Assembly (NCBI GenBank): GCA_946614175.1
Contig: CAMOGP010000002.1
Coordinates: 1-35,497 of the forward strand
Source: an uncultured Prevotella sp.
GTDB lineage: Bacteria > Bacteroidota > Bacteroidia > Bacteroidales > Bacteroidaceae
Direction: 5' to 3'
DNA length: 35,497 nucleotides
The position numbers were made by a program, and so were the translations under genes. Below, in pieces: positions 18,910-28,366 of the stretch (positions within the stretch are counted from its first letter, which is position 1; every line of letters starts with the position of its first letter). A model generated the notes under the pieces. That model was not told the origin of the DNA and ran no database searches. It saw only the letters and a program-made list of their open reading frames with translations.

Positions 18910-21900
18910 ATGCGTCGACTATTATCAATTGTTATCTTACTTCATACAGCCCTTATTCTGGCTTTTGGTCAGACCGGGGTTTTCTTTTCCTCAGAGCGAT
19001 TCTCCAGTGCGCTCATCAACGATTTGTGCCAGGATAAATACGGCTATATGTGGATAGCCACCGACTATGGACTAAACCGTTTCGACGGCTATCATTTTAC
19101 AGAGTATCTACACCAACATAACGACTCTACAACGATCAGTAGCAGCACGGTATGCACCCTGTTCTGTGACAAGGATGGCGAACTATGGGTAGGCACCAAT
19201 AAGGGACTTGACCGCTTCGACTATGCCACGGGAACATTTATCCACTATCCTTTCGCCAGAGGTCGCAAGCCACGTGTCACTAAGATGACACATCTGAGCG
19301 ATGGGAGAATGATTATAGCTACCAGTGGCTACCACGGTCTTTATTGCATGACCAACGAGATGGCAGATGACTATACAGAAGGCGACCTCGACATGCTGTT
19401 TGTGAACAGCATCACAGAAGATGATTCTGGACGTATCTGGCAATGCAGTTTCAGTGACCAGATATCCATGAAAGATGCCTATGGTATTCACAAGATGCAT
19501 ACTACAAAAGGATTTGTTGTTGACTTTGTCTATCACGACGGAGACTTTCTGATTGTCTGTATGCATGGTCTACATGGTTTTAGCAATGGACAGCTCACCA
19601 ATCCGAACTACGATATGAGTGCGATGGAGCCTAGTGCCATCATTCGCTGCGTGTATACCGACAGCAAGGGCAACACCTATATTGGCACCCGTGGCGATGG
19701 ACTCTATTGCATCCCTGCCAACAGTCGAAAATTGGAACGTGTACCCGCCATAGCCTCAGGTCTGAATTTGCGTACTACGAAAATATGGGCTATAACAGAA
19801 GACCGTCAGCATAATATCTGGCTAGGCTGTCAGTCAAAGGGACTTGTGATGCTACCAGCCAAAAGTCCGCAATTCTCATCTTGGAGTTTCGCCACCCAAG
19901 GCATAGACCTTGCCTCTACCATTACGGCTGTTTGTGAAGGTGACAATGGATATATTTGGTGTTCTGTTCAGGGTAACGGCATCTATGGTTTTGATGCAGA
20001 TGGACATTTGAAAGCCCATCCAACAGCTCCCGACAAGGCTGAGTGTATTTTCCGTGACCGCAGAGGCAACTACTGGGTGGGTACCGATGATGCCCTCTAT
20101 GCCTACGACCCACTGACTGGCGTATCCACCAGAAAAGCAACCATCGACTGCGACAAATTTAATTCCATCACCGACGACGCACATGGGCGACTGTATATCT
20201 CCACGTTCTCTCGTGGACTATGTGTTTACGATACAAATACCGGTGACCTACGTCAGTATAGTCACAAGAGTAGTGGTCTGTGCAACGACTGGATCATGGG
20301 AGTAACCTCTGACAAGTCGGGAAATATCTGGTTGGCCACAGCATCAGGTGTGTCTTGTTATAATCCTAAGACAGAAAACTTTGATCGTCCTCATCTCTTT
20401 GATGTCATGTGTTTCAATGTGCTACAAACACGTAGCGGTGCTACTTATGTAGGAACAGAGCAAGGCATCTATCGACTGGAAGGCGAGAAACGGCCAGAGT
20501 TGGTAGCTTTGGGACAACTCTCTGTAGGCTATATGATTGAGGATGAACAAGGCTTCATATGGTGCTCCACCTCAAAGGGTATCTGGCAATATGACCCCGC
20601 CACAGGCAAAACCATCGGACATGTCTATGGCAATGGTCTTTCTGCTAAGGAATATATCACAAGCGTAGGACTACTTACCAGCGACAATAAGATTTGTTAT
20701 GCCAACTATAATGGTCTAACCGTTTTTCGCTCTAAAGACGTCATTGGGTGTCACACAACGCTCAACGAACTCTATCTGACAGCCTTCCGTCTGCCAGACA
20801 GAATGATTTACACGCAGGATGATGATCATTACGAAGTGTCTTACCTCGACAATGCCATCACGCTGGAATTCTCACTACTCGACTATAACGCGCCAGAGAA
20901 CATCATCTTTGAGTACCGTATCAACCAGTCGGCATGGCTGCAGAATCCTGAAGGCGAGAACACCATTCTGTTAAACCATCTCCAGCCAGGAACCTACAAC
21001 ATAGAAGTCAGGGCCATGTCTGGGACCACCTACTCACAGACCAAGACCATCACACTCACGGTGACCCCCCCATGGTATCGCTCCAAATGGGCCTACGCTA
21101 TCTACCTCTTTGCATTCATCGGCATCATTACCGGCATAGGTTTCAGCTATCGCCGACGCGCCCATCGTATGTTGGCAGAAGAGAAGATGCGTTTTCTCAT
21201 CAATGCCACCCATGATATTCGTTCACCACTTACAATTATCATGGGAGCCATCGGAAAACTGAAAGGCTCAAAGATGGCAGAACTGAAGTCTGAGAAAGAT
21301 TTTCAGTCCTTTAATTCCTCGATTCTTCAACCATCCATTGAAACGATCGATCGCAATGCCCAACGTCTACTACAGTTAGTCAATCAGATTCTTGACCAGC
21401 GACGTCTGGATAAAAAACAGATGCAGTTACATTGTCAGGAGACCAACATGGTTGAATTTATCAGCGGCGTATGCAAACTATATCAGTTCAGTGCAGACCA
21501 GCGCAATATTTCATTCACCTTCGAGCACGAGCGAGACCATGTCTTAGCATGGATTGACCGTATCAATTTTGACAAGGTCATCTCCAATCTACTCTCAAAT
21601 GCATTCAAATACACCTATGATAATGGTGAGGTAAAAGTGGTGCTTCATGAGACAGAGAAGGACATTGAACTGTCTGTCATCGACAATGGCATGGGCTTTA
21701 AGAATGAAGATCCCAGTCGTTTTTTTGACCGTTTCTATCAAGGAAAGAACTCTGCTAACCTGGGCATACAAGGCACGGGCATCGGTCTAAATCTCTGCCG
21801 CGCCATCACCGAGATGCATGGCGGCGAGATTAAGGCTCTACGCCGTGAAGACAAACAAGGTGCCTGTTTCGTGATAACTATTCCCAAAGGCAACAAGCAC

Positions 21901-22746
21901 CTGCGCCCTGAACAGATTGTGACAGATAATCCTGTGCGTGAGGTTCTCTCATCAGGAACCAAAGGAAAGAAATCTTTCCGTCAATTCCGCATTCTTATTG
22001 TTGATGATGAACCTGAAATAGCCCGTTACATCATCTCAGAATTAGGCGACCGCTATAAGTTCGACCATGCCATCAACGGCAAGGAAGCCCTGAAGATGCT
22101 GCTTACCGATGAATACGACCTGGTTATCAGCGACATGATGATGCCTGAGATGGATGGTCTCACCCTACTTAAGCATATCAAGGATAATACGAATATCTCG
22201 CAGATACCCGTCATTATGCTGACATCAAAAGCAGAGGTGGAGTATAAGTTGGAAGGACTCAGAGGAGGTGCCGATGCCTATATTGCCAAACCATTCGACA
22301 TGGAGGAGCTACACATACAGATAGACAACCTCATTGACAACGTACGTCGTCTGAAGGGTAAGTTCAGTGGAGCTCTGAAACAGGAAGACCGCGTTGAACA
22401 GGTAGAAGTAAAAGGCAACGACGATGCCCTCATGGAACGTATCATGCGCTCCGTCAATGCCAATTTCTCTGATCCAGACTATAACGTAGACACCATGGCC
22501 AACGACGTAGGTATCAGTCGTGCGCAACTGCATCGTAAGATGAAAGAAATCACAGGTGTATCTACAGGTAAGTTCTTGCGCAATCTACGCATGGAACAAG
22601 CTGCCCGCCTGCTTCGTGAAGGTAAGATTAACGTATCCCAGATTGCCGATCACGTAGGTTATGCCGATCAGGCCCATTTCTCTACCGCCTTCAAGACCCA
22701 TTTCGGACAGTCTCCCTCGGAATACGCAGAAACACACAAGGAGTGA
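18910..22746 (+). CDS. hybrid two-component system regulator (HTCS)
   Basis: 1278 aa; Reg_prop-like beta-propeller repeats (GYMWIATDYGLNRFDG), Y_Y_Y-like region, H-box ATHDIRSPLT, receiver VISDMMMPEMDG, AraC HTH C-terminus. Confidence 0.95.
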   Translation: MRRLLSIVILLHTALILAFGQTGVFFSSERFSSALINDLCQDKYGYMWIATDYGLNRFDGYHFTEYLHQHNDSTTISSSTVCTLFCDKDGELWVGTNKGLDRFDYATGTFIHYPFARGRKPRVTKMTHLSDGRMIIATSGYHGLYCMTNEMADDYTEGDLDMLFVNSITEDDSGRIWQCSFSDQISMKDAYGIHKMHTTKGFVVDFVYHDGDFLIVCMHGLHGFSNGQLTNPNYDMSAMEPSAIIRCVYTDSKGNTYIGTRGDGLYCIPANSRKLERVPAIASGLNLRTTKIWAITEDRQHNIWLGCQSKGLVMLPAKSPQFSSWSFATQGIDLASTITAVCEGDNGYIWCSVQGNGIYGFDADGHLKAHPTAPDKAECIFRDRRGNYWVGTDDALYAYDPLTGVSTRKATIDCDKFNSITDDAHGRLYISTFSRGLCVYDTNTGDLRQYSHKSSGLCNDWIMGVTSDKSGNIWLATASGVSCYNPKTENFDRPHLFDVMCFNVLQTRSGATYVGTEQGIYRLEGEKRPELVALGQLSVGYMIEDEQGFIWCSTSKGIWQYDPATGKTIGHVYGNGLSAKEYITSVGLLTSDNKICYANYNGLTVFRSKDVIGCHTTLNELYLTAFRLPDRMIYTQDDDHYEVSYLDNAITLEFSLLDYNAPENIIFEYRINQSAWLQNPEGENTILLNHLQPGTYNIEVRAMSGTTYSQTKTITLTVTPPWYRSKWAYAIYLFAFIGIITGIGFSYRRRAHRMLAEEKMRFLINATHDIRSPLTIIMGAIGKLKGSKMAELKSEKDFQSFNSSILQPSIETIDRNAQRLLQLVNQILDQRRLDKKQMQLHCQETNMVEFISGVCKLYQFSADQRNISFTFEHERDHVLAWIDRINFDKVISNLLSNAFKYTYDNGEVKVVLHETEKDIELSVIDNGMGFKNEDPSRFFDRFYQGKNSANLGIQGTGIGLNLCRAITEMHGGEIKALRREDKQGACFVITIPKGNKHLRPEQIVTDNPVREVLSSGTKGKKSFRQFRILIVDDEPEIARYIISELGDRYKFDHAINGKEALKMLLTDEYDLVISDMMMPEMDGLTLLKHIKDNTNISQIPVIMLTSKAEVEYKLEGLRGGADAYIAKPFDMEELHIQIDNLIDNVRRLKGKFSGALKQEDRVEQVEVKGNDDALMERIMRSVNANFSDPDYNVDTMANDVGISRAQLHRKMKEITGVSTGKFLRNLRMEQAARLLREGKINVSQIADHVGYADQAHFSTAFKTHFGQSPSEYAETHKE

Positions 22747-23709
22747 TCAGAGTTTCACGCTGGAAATATCAATCAGATTATTCACAATAGCATAGATCGT
22801 AAGTCCTGCAGCGCTATGAATCTGCAGCTTACGGGCTATGTTGCGACGATGTGTAATCACGGTATTCACCGATATGCATAGATGGTCAGCAATTTCCTTA
22901 TTCTGCATACCCTGCACCAATGCGACGATGACATCCTTCTCACGGTCTGACAACAGTTCCTGACTCTCGCCAACGCCAGCCTTCGTCACCATATCCGAGA
23001 TATTGCGCGTCACGTCGTTCTGCTTCACGATTTTCTCCAGACGACGAATGGCAGGCACGAAGATACTGTCTTCCACCATGGCGTGCTGACGAAGCCATAC
23101 CTCGTTCTCGTAGATATCATGGAGAGTGGCAGTCAGCTGGTTGTTATGCAGTCCATCCTGTGGCAGATACTTAATAATGAGGAGCTTCAACTCGCGCAAC
23201 TTCTTATCCGTTGCCCCGTGATGCTTGGAAAAAGTATCCACATTATAGTCATTGATGGGTTGTTTGTCTATCAGCGACTGCACATAGGGGAAGAGCGTCT
23301 TCTGCTCATACTTCATGTGACGGCGTATCTCCTGTGCATATTCGTCATAGAAACGCAGGATCAGCATACCCAGCGAGTCTTTCTCATCGAGCGACTCCTG
23401 CAGTTCCCTGCGGATGTAGGGCAACTGGAAATCAAGGAAATAGGCATGAGAAGCTTCCAGATAATGCAACAGCGTAGGGACTGACAACTGCTCATCGTTC
23501 TCGAAGCTTTCATACCCATTGGCCGTAAAGTTCACTACAGCCAGGAACGTATAGGTATCCACTCCGTTGTCCTCGCATGTCTCCCTGACGGTCTTATCAC
23601 CGAATCCAAGATTGATTCCAAAACTACCGAGCGACTGCAGCAAATCATAGTTATCGCGAATCAGCGATATCATCTTGTCGTCAGCCTCATACATTTTCAG
23701 ATTTCTCAT
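22747..23709 (-). CDS. RIC/hemerythrin-like domain fused to LuxR-type HTH
   Basis: 320 aa; hemerythrin-like His/Glu positions (LEASHAYF, RRHMKYEQKTLFP, FSKHHG, RQHAMVEDSIFVP); HTH LSDREKDVIVALVQGMQNKEIADHLCISVNTVITHRRNIARKL. Confidence 0.88.
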   Translation of the reverse strand: MRNLKMYEADDKMISLIRDNYDLLQSLGSFGINLGFGDKTVRETCEDNGVDTYTFLAVVNFTANGYESFENDEQLSVPTLLHYLEASHAYFLDFQLPYIRRELQESLDEKDSLGMLILRFYDEYAQEIRRHMKYEQKTLFPYVQSLIDKQPINDYNVDTFSKHHGATDKKLRELKLLIIKYLPQDGLHNNQLTATLHDIYENEVWLRQHAMVEDSIFVPAIRRLEKIVKQNDVTRNISDMVTKAGVGESQELLSDREKDVIVALVQGMQNKEIADHLCISVNTVITHRRNIARKLQIHSAAGLTIYAIVNNLIDISSVKL

Positions 23710-23740
23710 CGTCCTTTTACCTATTTATGATTAATCGGTG

Positions 23741-23748
23741 CAAAGGTA
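23741..23748 (-). promoter_or_regulatory. -7 element TACCTTTG (minus) for the hemerythrin-LuxR gene
   Basis: CAAAGGTA on the + strand. Confidence 0.6.
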
Positions 23749-23850
23749 AGCATAATTTTCGACTTACGCAATCATCAAAAATAGGTATTTTGCATAATTA
23801 TAACAAATAAGTAAAGTGATTGAAATACAAGGATGAAACATATTCATGAA

Positions 23851-23886
23851 GTCTATGCAACAAAAATCGGGACTGTATATGCAACA
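23851..23886 (+). promoter_or_regulatory. direct repeat GTCTATGCAACA / GTATATGCAACA, 24-bp period, upstream of the second GH115
   Basis: 11/12 identical copies at 23851-23862 and 23875-23886, immediately before the -7 at 23894. Confidence 0.4.
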
Positions 23887-23893
23887 TTTTTCT

Positions 23894-23901
23894 TACCTTT
23901 G
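23894..23901 (+). promoter_or_regulatory. -7 element TACCTTTG for the second GH115
   Basis: Match to TAnnTTTG; lies inside the over-extended ORF 23833. Confidence 0.6.
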
Positions 23902-23928
23902 CACCCAGAAACCATTAAAACTATAAGA

Positions 23929-26421
23929 ATGAGAAGTTGTCTCTGTGGTATTTTTTTGTTGCTGGCTGTGCTTTCAGTATCAGCTAATGATAAGTTTTGT
24001 ATTGCCAAAGACGGCAAGACTGCCACCATCATCGTTGACAAGAACGATTGGAAAGGCGTCATCCGTGCCGCCAACGACCTGGGCGACGACGTGCGCAAGG
24101 TGACGGGTGTTGCCGCCACCGTCGAGTATGTCGATGTACCACAGCAACACGCCATCTTCGCCGGCACCATCGGCAAAAGCCGCCTCATCGACCAGTTCAT
24201 CAAGCAAAAGAAAATTGATATCAAGAGGATCAAGGGCCATTGGGAGGGCTACTATATCGATGTAGTAGATGACAATCTCGTCATTGCAGGCAACGACAAG
24301 CGTGGTACCATCTACGGTATTTATGAGATATCCAAGCGTATTGGCGTCTCACCCTGGTATTGGATGGCAGATGCTCCCGTAGTACATCAGGACGAACTGT
24401 ACTACGACGAGGGACTTATCTACGAATGGCCTGCCGTAAAGTATCGCGGCATCTTCATCAACGACGAATGGCCTAGCTTTGGCACATGGTGTACCAAGCA
24501 TTTCGGTGGCATCAACTCCAAGGCCTATGAGAAAGTATTTGAACTGTTGCTTCGCCTGAAAGCCAACTATTTCTGGCCGGCCATGTGGGGCACCAACTTC
24601 AACGAGGACGACCCGGAATCTCCCCGTCTGGCTGATGAGATGGGCATTGTGATGGGCACCAGTCACCACGAGCCCATGATGCGCTCACATCGTGAGTACC
24701 TGCAGCGCAAGGAACAGGTAGGTCCTTGGGACTACGCCACCAATAAGAAACGCGTGGATCAGTTCTTCCGCGAGGGTATGGAGCGCAATAAGAACTACGA
24801 CAACCTCGTGACTATCGGTATGCGTGGCGACGGCGACGTAGCCATGGGTAAAGGTGATGATGCGGAAAACATGAAGACGCTCCACAAGGTCATCGACGGC
24901 CAGCGTAAGATTATCAAGGACATCTACGGACGTGCCGATGCCGTGCCCCAGCTCTGGGCTATCTTCACCGAGGTACAGCGCTATTATGATGCCGGCTTTA
25001 CCGTACCCGATGACGTGACACTCCTTTTCTGCGACAATAACTGGGGCTACATCCGCCGTAAGGGTACAGAGAAGGAGCGCAAGCGCAAGGGCGGTCTGGG
25101 TCTCTATTATCATATCGACATGAACGGTGGCCCTTGGAACGACCGTTGGGTGAACACCACCACCGTGCCTAAGCTCCGCGAACAGCTCAACCTTGCCTAC
25201 CAGAGCGGCATCGACCGCATCTGGATTATCAACGTGGGCGACCTGAAGCCGAAAGAGATGCCTATCTCGTTTATCATGGACTATGCGTGGGATCCTGAGA
25301 TGATTGAACCTGGCGATGAGGGGGAATGGCTAAAGGAATGGACACAAAGCGTACTCGGCAATCTGCCTTCTACAGACATTAACGACTGCGCACAAATCAT
25401 TAAAGAATACTCGCGTCTGAACCTCATGCGTAAGCCTGAAGTACAAGTACCAGGTCTCTTCAATTATCAGGAAATGCTACACCTTAATAATATATGGCAG
25501 TCCCTCGTACTTCGTTGCGAATCGCTAAAGGAACGCATTCCCGCTACAGCCCAGGATGCCTTTTATCAGTTGGTTTACTATCCTACGGTGGCCTCTGCCG
25601 GTGTGGCAATGATGTATAACGCAGCAACTGCTGGCGACAGTCTGACCGTCTGTGAACTGATGAAGAAAGACGAACGGCTTACCAATTATTATAATAAGGA
25701 GATGGCAGGCGGCAAATGGGACGGTATGATGCTCGACAACCATATCGGCTACACGCAGTGGTCTATTCCAGAGAGAAATCGTCATCCTATGTCACTGGGT
25801 TATAAGGTATCTCATGACCTGAGTGCCACAAAAGACACCAAGGAATACTCTTTCCATGCCTACCGTTATCTTAATGCCGACGATGGCTGGATGGAATATC
25901 CGTTGCTGAATTGGAGTTTAGCCTGCATGGGGGCACGTGACGTGATGAAGGAATGGCCTGCCGACGGCAGCGGCCCAAAACTGGAGTACGACATAGATTT
26001 AGCCGAAGATGGAAAGATTGCTATAGGAATTTTGCCGACGCAAGATATTGTTCCTGCTCGCGGGTTGCGTCTTGGTGTGCAGATTGACGAGGAACCTATG
26101 CAGGTCATCGATGCCCGTCAAGGACTGCACGACGAATTTGGCGAATACACACCCAAGAACCTTGCACAGTCGAAAAAGCTGAAGCCCCTGCCGCCACACA
26201 ACAACCTGTTGCTTAGTGGTTGGAAGAATGGACGCAAGATGCTGCGCCGCGACGAGGTGTTTGACAATATCCGCTGGTTGGAGGTAAATTTCGCCAACAC
26301 CACTCCAGGCAAGCATCAGCTGAGGCTCATCATGATAGACCCCGAAATTGTGATTGAGACCATCGTGGTAAACCCCGACAACAATCGCTACAGCTACTTC
26401 GGAGCACCAGAAAGACAATAA
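23929..26421 (+). CDS. GH115 alpha-glucuronidase (second copy)
   Basis: GTIYGIYEISKRIGVSPWYWMADAPV; AVKYRGIFINDEWPSFGTW; YYHIDMNGGPWNDRWVNTTT. Start moved to Met at 23929 (MRSCLCGIFLLLAVLSVSA signal peptide). Confidence 0.9.
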   Translation: MRSCLCGIFLLLAVLSVSANDKFCIAKDGKTATIIVDKNDWKGVIRAANDLGDDVRKVTGVAATVEYVDVPQQHAIFAGTIGKSRLIDQFIKQKKIDIKRIKGHWEGYYIDVVDDNLVIAGNDKRGTIYGIYEISKRIGVSPWYWMADAPVVHQDELYYDEGLIYEWPAVKYRGIFINDEWPSFGTWCTKHFGGINSKAYEKVFELLLRLKANYFWPAMWGTNFNEDDPESPRLADEMGIVMGTSHHEPMMRSHREYLQRKEQVGPWDYATNKKRVDQFFREGMERNKNYDNLVTIGMRGDGDVAMGKGDDAENMKTLHKVIDGQRKIIKDIYGRADAVPQLWAIFTEVQRYYDAGFTVPDDVTLLFCDNNWGYIRRKGTEKERKRKGGLGLYYHIDMNGGPWNDRWVNTTTVPKLREQLNLAYQSGIDRIWIINVGDLKPKEMPISFIMDYAWDPEMIEPGDEGEWLKEWTQSVLGNLPSTDINDCAQIIKEYSRLNLMRKPEVQVPGLFNYQEMLHLNNIWQSLVLRCESLKERIPATAQDAFYQLVYYPTVASAGVAMMYNAATAGDSLTVCELMKKDERLTNYYNKEMAGGKWDGMMLDNHIGYTQWSIPERNRHPMSLGYKVSHDLSATKDTKEYSFHAYRYLNADDGWMEYPLLNWSLACMGARDVMKEWPADGSGPKLEYDIDLAEDGKIAIGILPTQDIVPARGLRLGVQIDEEPMQVIDARQGLHDEFGEYTPKNLAQSKKLKPLPPHNNLLLSGWKNGRKMLRRDEVFDNIRWLEVNFANTTPGKHQLRLIMIDPEIVIETIVVNPDNNRYSYFGAPERQ

Positions 26422-26450
26422 TACCTAATATAAAAGACTAAATAACCATT

Positions 26451-28226
26451 ATGAAACAAACCATCTTATTGCTACTCCTGTTCATCGCAGGAATGACATC
26501 TGTAAAAGCCGACAACATCACAGTTAACGGTACCAGTCGTTCGTACAATGTCATAGTACCTAAGAACTTAGGTGAAGGTCGTCCGCTTCTTATCTTCTGT
26601 CATGGCTACAATCAGGATGCCGGTTGGATGCAGAACAGCGAGTTCAAAAATGACCAGGTGAGTATGGAGGCCGTATGCGACACAGCCAAGTTTGTCTGTG
26701 TATTCCCCAATGGCATCAATAAGTCATGGGACACCAGCGGCAACCGTGACATCAATTTTATCAAAGCCATCATCGACAAGATGGTGACACAGCATAAGAT
26801 TGACCGCAACCGCGTCTATCTGGGCGGATTCTCCATGGGCGGCATGCTGACCTATCACGCCATGAACAAGATTCCCGACCTCATCGCAGCCTTTGCCCCC
26901 TGTAGTGGCTATCCTATGGGTGGTGCTACCGCCAATGCTAACGTACGAGCCATTCCCATCCTGCATATCCACGGCACCAGTGATGAGACCTGCGCCTTTA
27001 GTGGTGCGCAACCGGCCCTCAACGTATGGATCAGACATAACGGTTGTCCCACTACGGCAAAGGTCACCAACAATTATAATGGCTTCGGCGGCTGCAAGAT
27101 GCACGTCTGGGGACCAGGTAATGACGGTTCCGAGGTGCGTCTGCTGGAATTACCCAACAAAGGACACTGGATTTGCAAAGAGAAGCAGGTATATACTGGT
27201 AAGGAGATATGGAACTTCTGCAAGCGTTTCTCACTGAACAAGACCACGCCCAACGTCAAGATCACCTCACCTGCCACAGGTGGGAAATACGTCAGTTTTG
27301 GTCCGAAGAACGAAGTAACGTTTCCCGATATCACCATCACAGCCACCGCAGACGATCCCAACGGTACGGTAGAGAAAGTGGAGTTCTATGATGGAAACAC
27401 ACTATTGGCCACCTGCACGGAAAAGCCCTATAGTGCCACGTTGACAGGAGCAACTGCCGCCAAGCACACGCTGAAAGCCGTTGCCACAGACAACGACGGA
27501 GAGACGAGTACAGCAACCGTTGAGGTTACATTCCAGGCTCCCACCTCATTGAGCCTCGCCACAGGCTTCACAGAAGGAGGTGCTGTTCCCGCGGGATGGA
27601 CCACCTACGACAGTAGCGAGAAACGTACGGGCTACAGCAGCGGATTCTCTTCCGGATGCCGCGTGTTGCAGTTCACCGGCACCACGAAAGGCTTCAGCTA
27701 CGGTCTTTACTTCCGCAACATCAATGGCAATAAACATCAGGGCTACGCTAAGTACGGCCTAAAAGATGCCGGTACAACAGTCAGCATGGCCCCTGGCCAC
27801 TACACCCTGAAATATAAGATGTGCAACTGGAACATGGCCGACTTTGGTCCTATAGAAATCCATATTGAGAAGCGCACGGGCAATGTCAGCATAGCCAGTC
27901 AGACCTATACGCCCAATATCAACATCGGCAATAAGACAGACAATAACTTCAGCAGTCCTGCCCAACAGACTTTTGAGTTTGACATCACAGAACAAGGAGA
28001 CTATGTCATCGCCATCTATAGTGCTGCATCAGAATGGAGCGACGCCATCATCGGACAGATGTATATTACAAACAACAGTTATGTAGCAACGGGAATTCAT
28101 ACGACACCAATTCTCACAGATAATAATGAGAGAATCTACAATTTGCAGGGACAGACCATCAGTAACCTATCCCAGCAAAAAACAGGCATATATATTAGTA
28201 ACGGTAAAAAGATTATAAAAAGGTAA
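26451..28226 (+). CDS. CE1/PHB-depolymerase-like esterase with bacterial Ig-like domain, C-terminal beta-sandwich-like domain and sorting-like tail
   Basis: 591 aa; GFSMGG; HGTSDETCAF; Ig-like PNVKITSPATGG...VEFYDGNTLLATCTEKPYSATL; tail IYNLQGQTISNLSQQKTGIYISNGKKIIKR. Confidence 0.85.
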   Translation: MKQTILLLLLFIAGMTSVKADNITVNGTSRSYNVIVPKNLGEGRPLLIFCHGYNQDAGWMQNSEFKNDQVSMEAVCDTAKFVCVFPNGINKSWDTSGNRDINFIKAIIDKMVTQHKIDRNRVYLGGFSMGGMLTYHAMNKIPDLIAAFAPCSGYPMGGATANANVRAIPILHIHGTSDETCAFSGAQPALNVWIRHNGCPTTAKVTNNYNGFGGCKMHVWGPGNDGSEVRLLELPNKGHWICKEKQVYTGKEIWNFCKRFSLNKTTPNVKITSPATGGKYVSFGPKNEVTFPDITITATADDPNGTVEKVEFYDGNTLLATCTEKPYSATLTGATAAKHTLKAVATDNDGETSTATVEVTFQAPTSLSLATGFTEGGAVPAGWTTYDSSEKRTGYSSGFSSGCRVLQFTGTTKGFSYGLYFRNINGNKHQGYAKYGLKDAGTTVSMAPGHYTLKYKMCNWNMADFGPIEIHIEKRTGNVSIASQTYTPNINIGNKTDNNFSSPAQQTFEFDITEQGDYVIAIYSAASEWSDAIIGQMYITNNSYVATGIHTTPILTDNNERIYNLQGQTISNLSQQKTGIYISNGKKIIKR

Positions 28227-28234
28227 CACGAGAG

Positions 28235-28272
28235 TCCAGGTCTGCAATCGCAAGACCTGGATTTATATTTCA
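28235..28272 (+). terminator. intrinsic terminator after the CE1-like esterase
   Basis: TCCAGGTCT...AGACCTGGA stem followed by a T-rich stretch. Confidence 0.75.
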
Positions 28273-28298
28273 TCCTATTATTTAATTATTAAATCCTA

Positions 28299-28330
28299 CA
28301 TAAATTCTTTTTTTATATCATATATTCTTT
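28299..28330 (+). promoter_or_regulatory. direct repeat CATAAATTCTTT / CATATATTCTTT, 20-bp period, upstream of GH29
   Basis: 11/12 identical copies just upstream of the -7 at 28332. Confidence 0.35.
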
Positions 28331-28331
28331 G

Positions 28332-28339
28332 TAATTTTG
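28332..28339 (+). promoter_or_regulatory. -7 element TAATTTTG for GH29
   Basis: Match to TAnnTTTG. Confidence 0.55.
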
Positions 28340-28366
28340 CACCTATTATTACAACCAATAAGCAAT

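Noticed and set aside
16329-23896. Shared AACATTTT(T)CTTAC upstream of both GH115 genes
   Set aside because: Needs a 1-nt indel and lies at different positions relative to the -7 elements; likely chance in AT-rich DNA.
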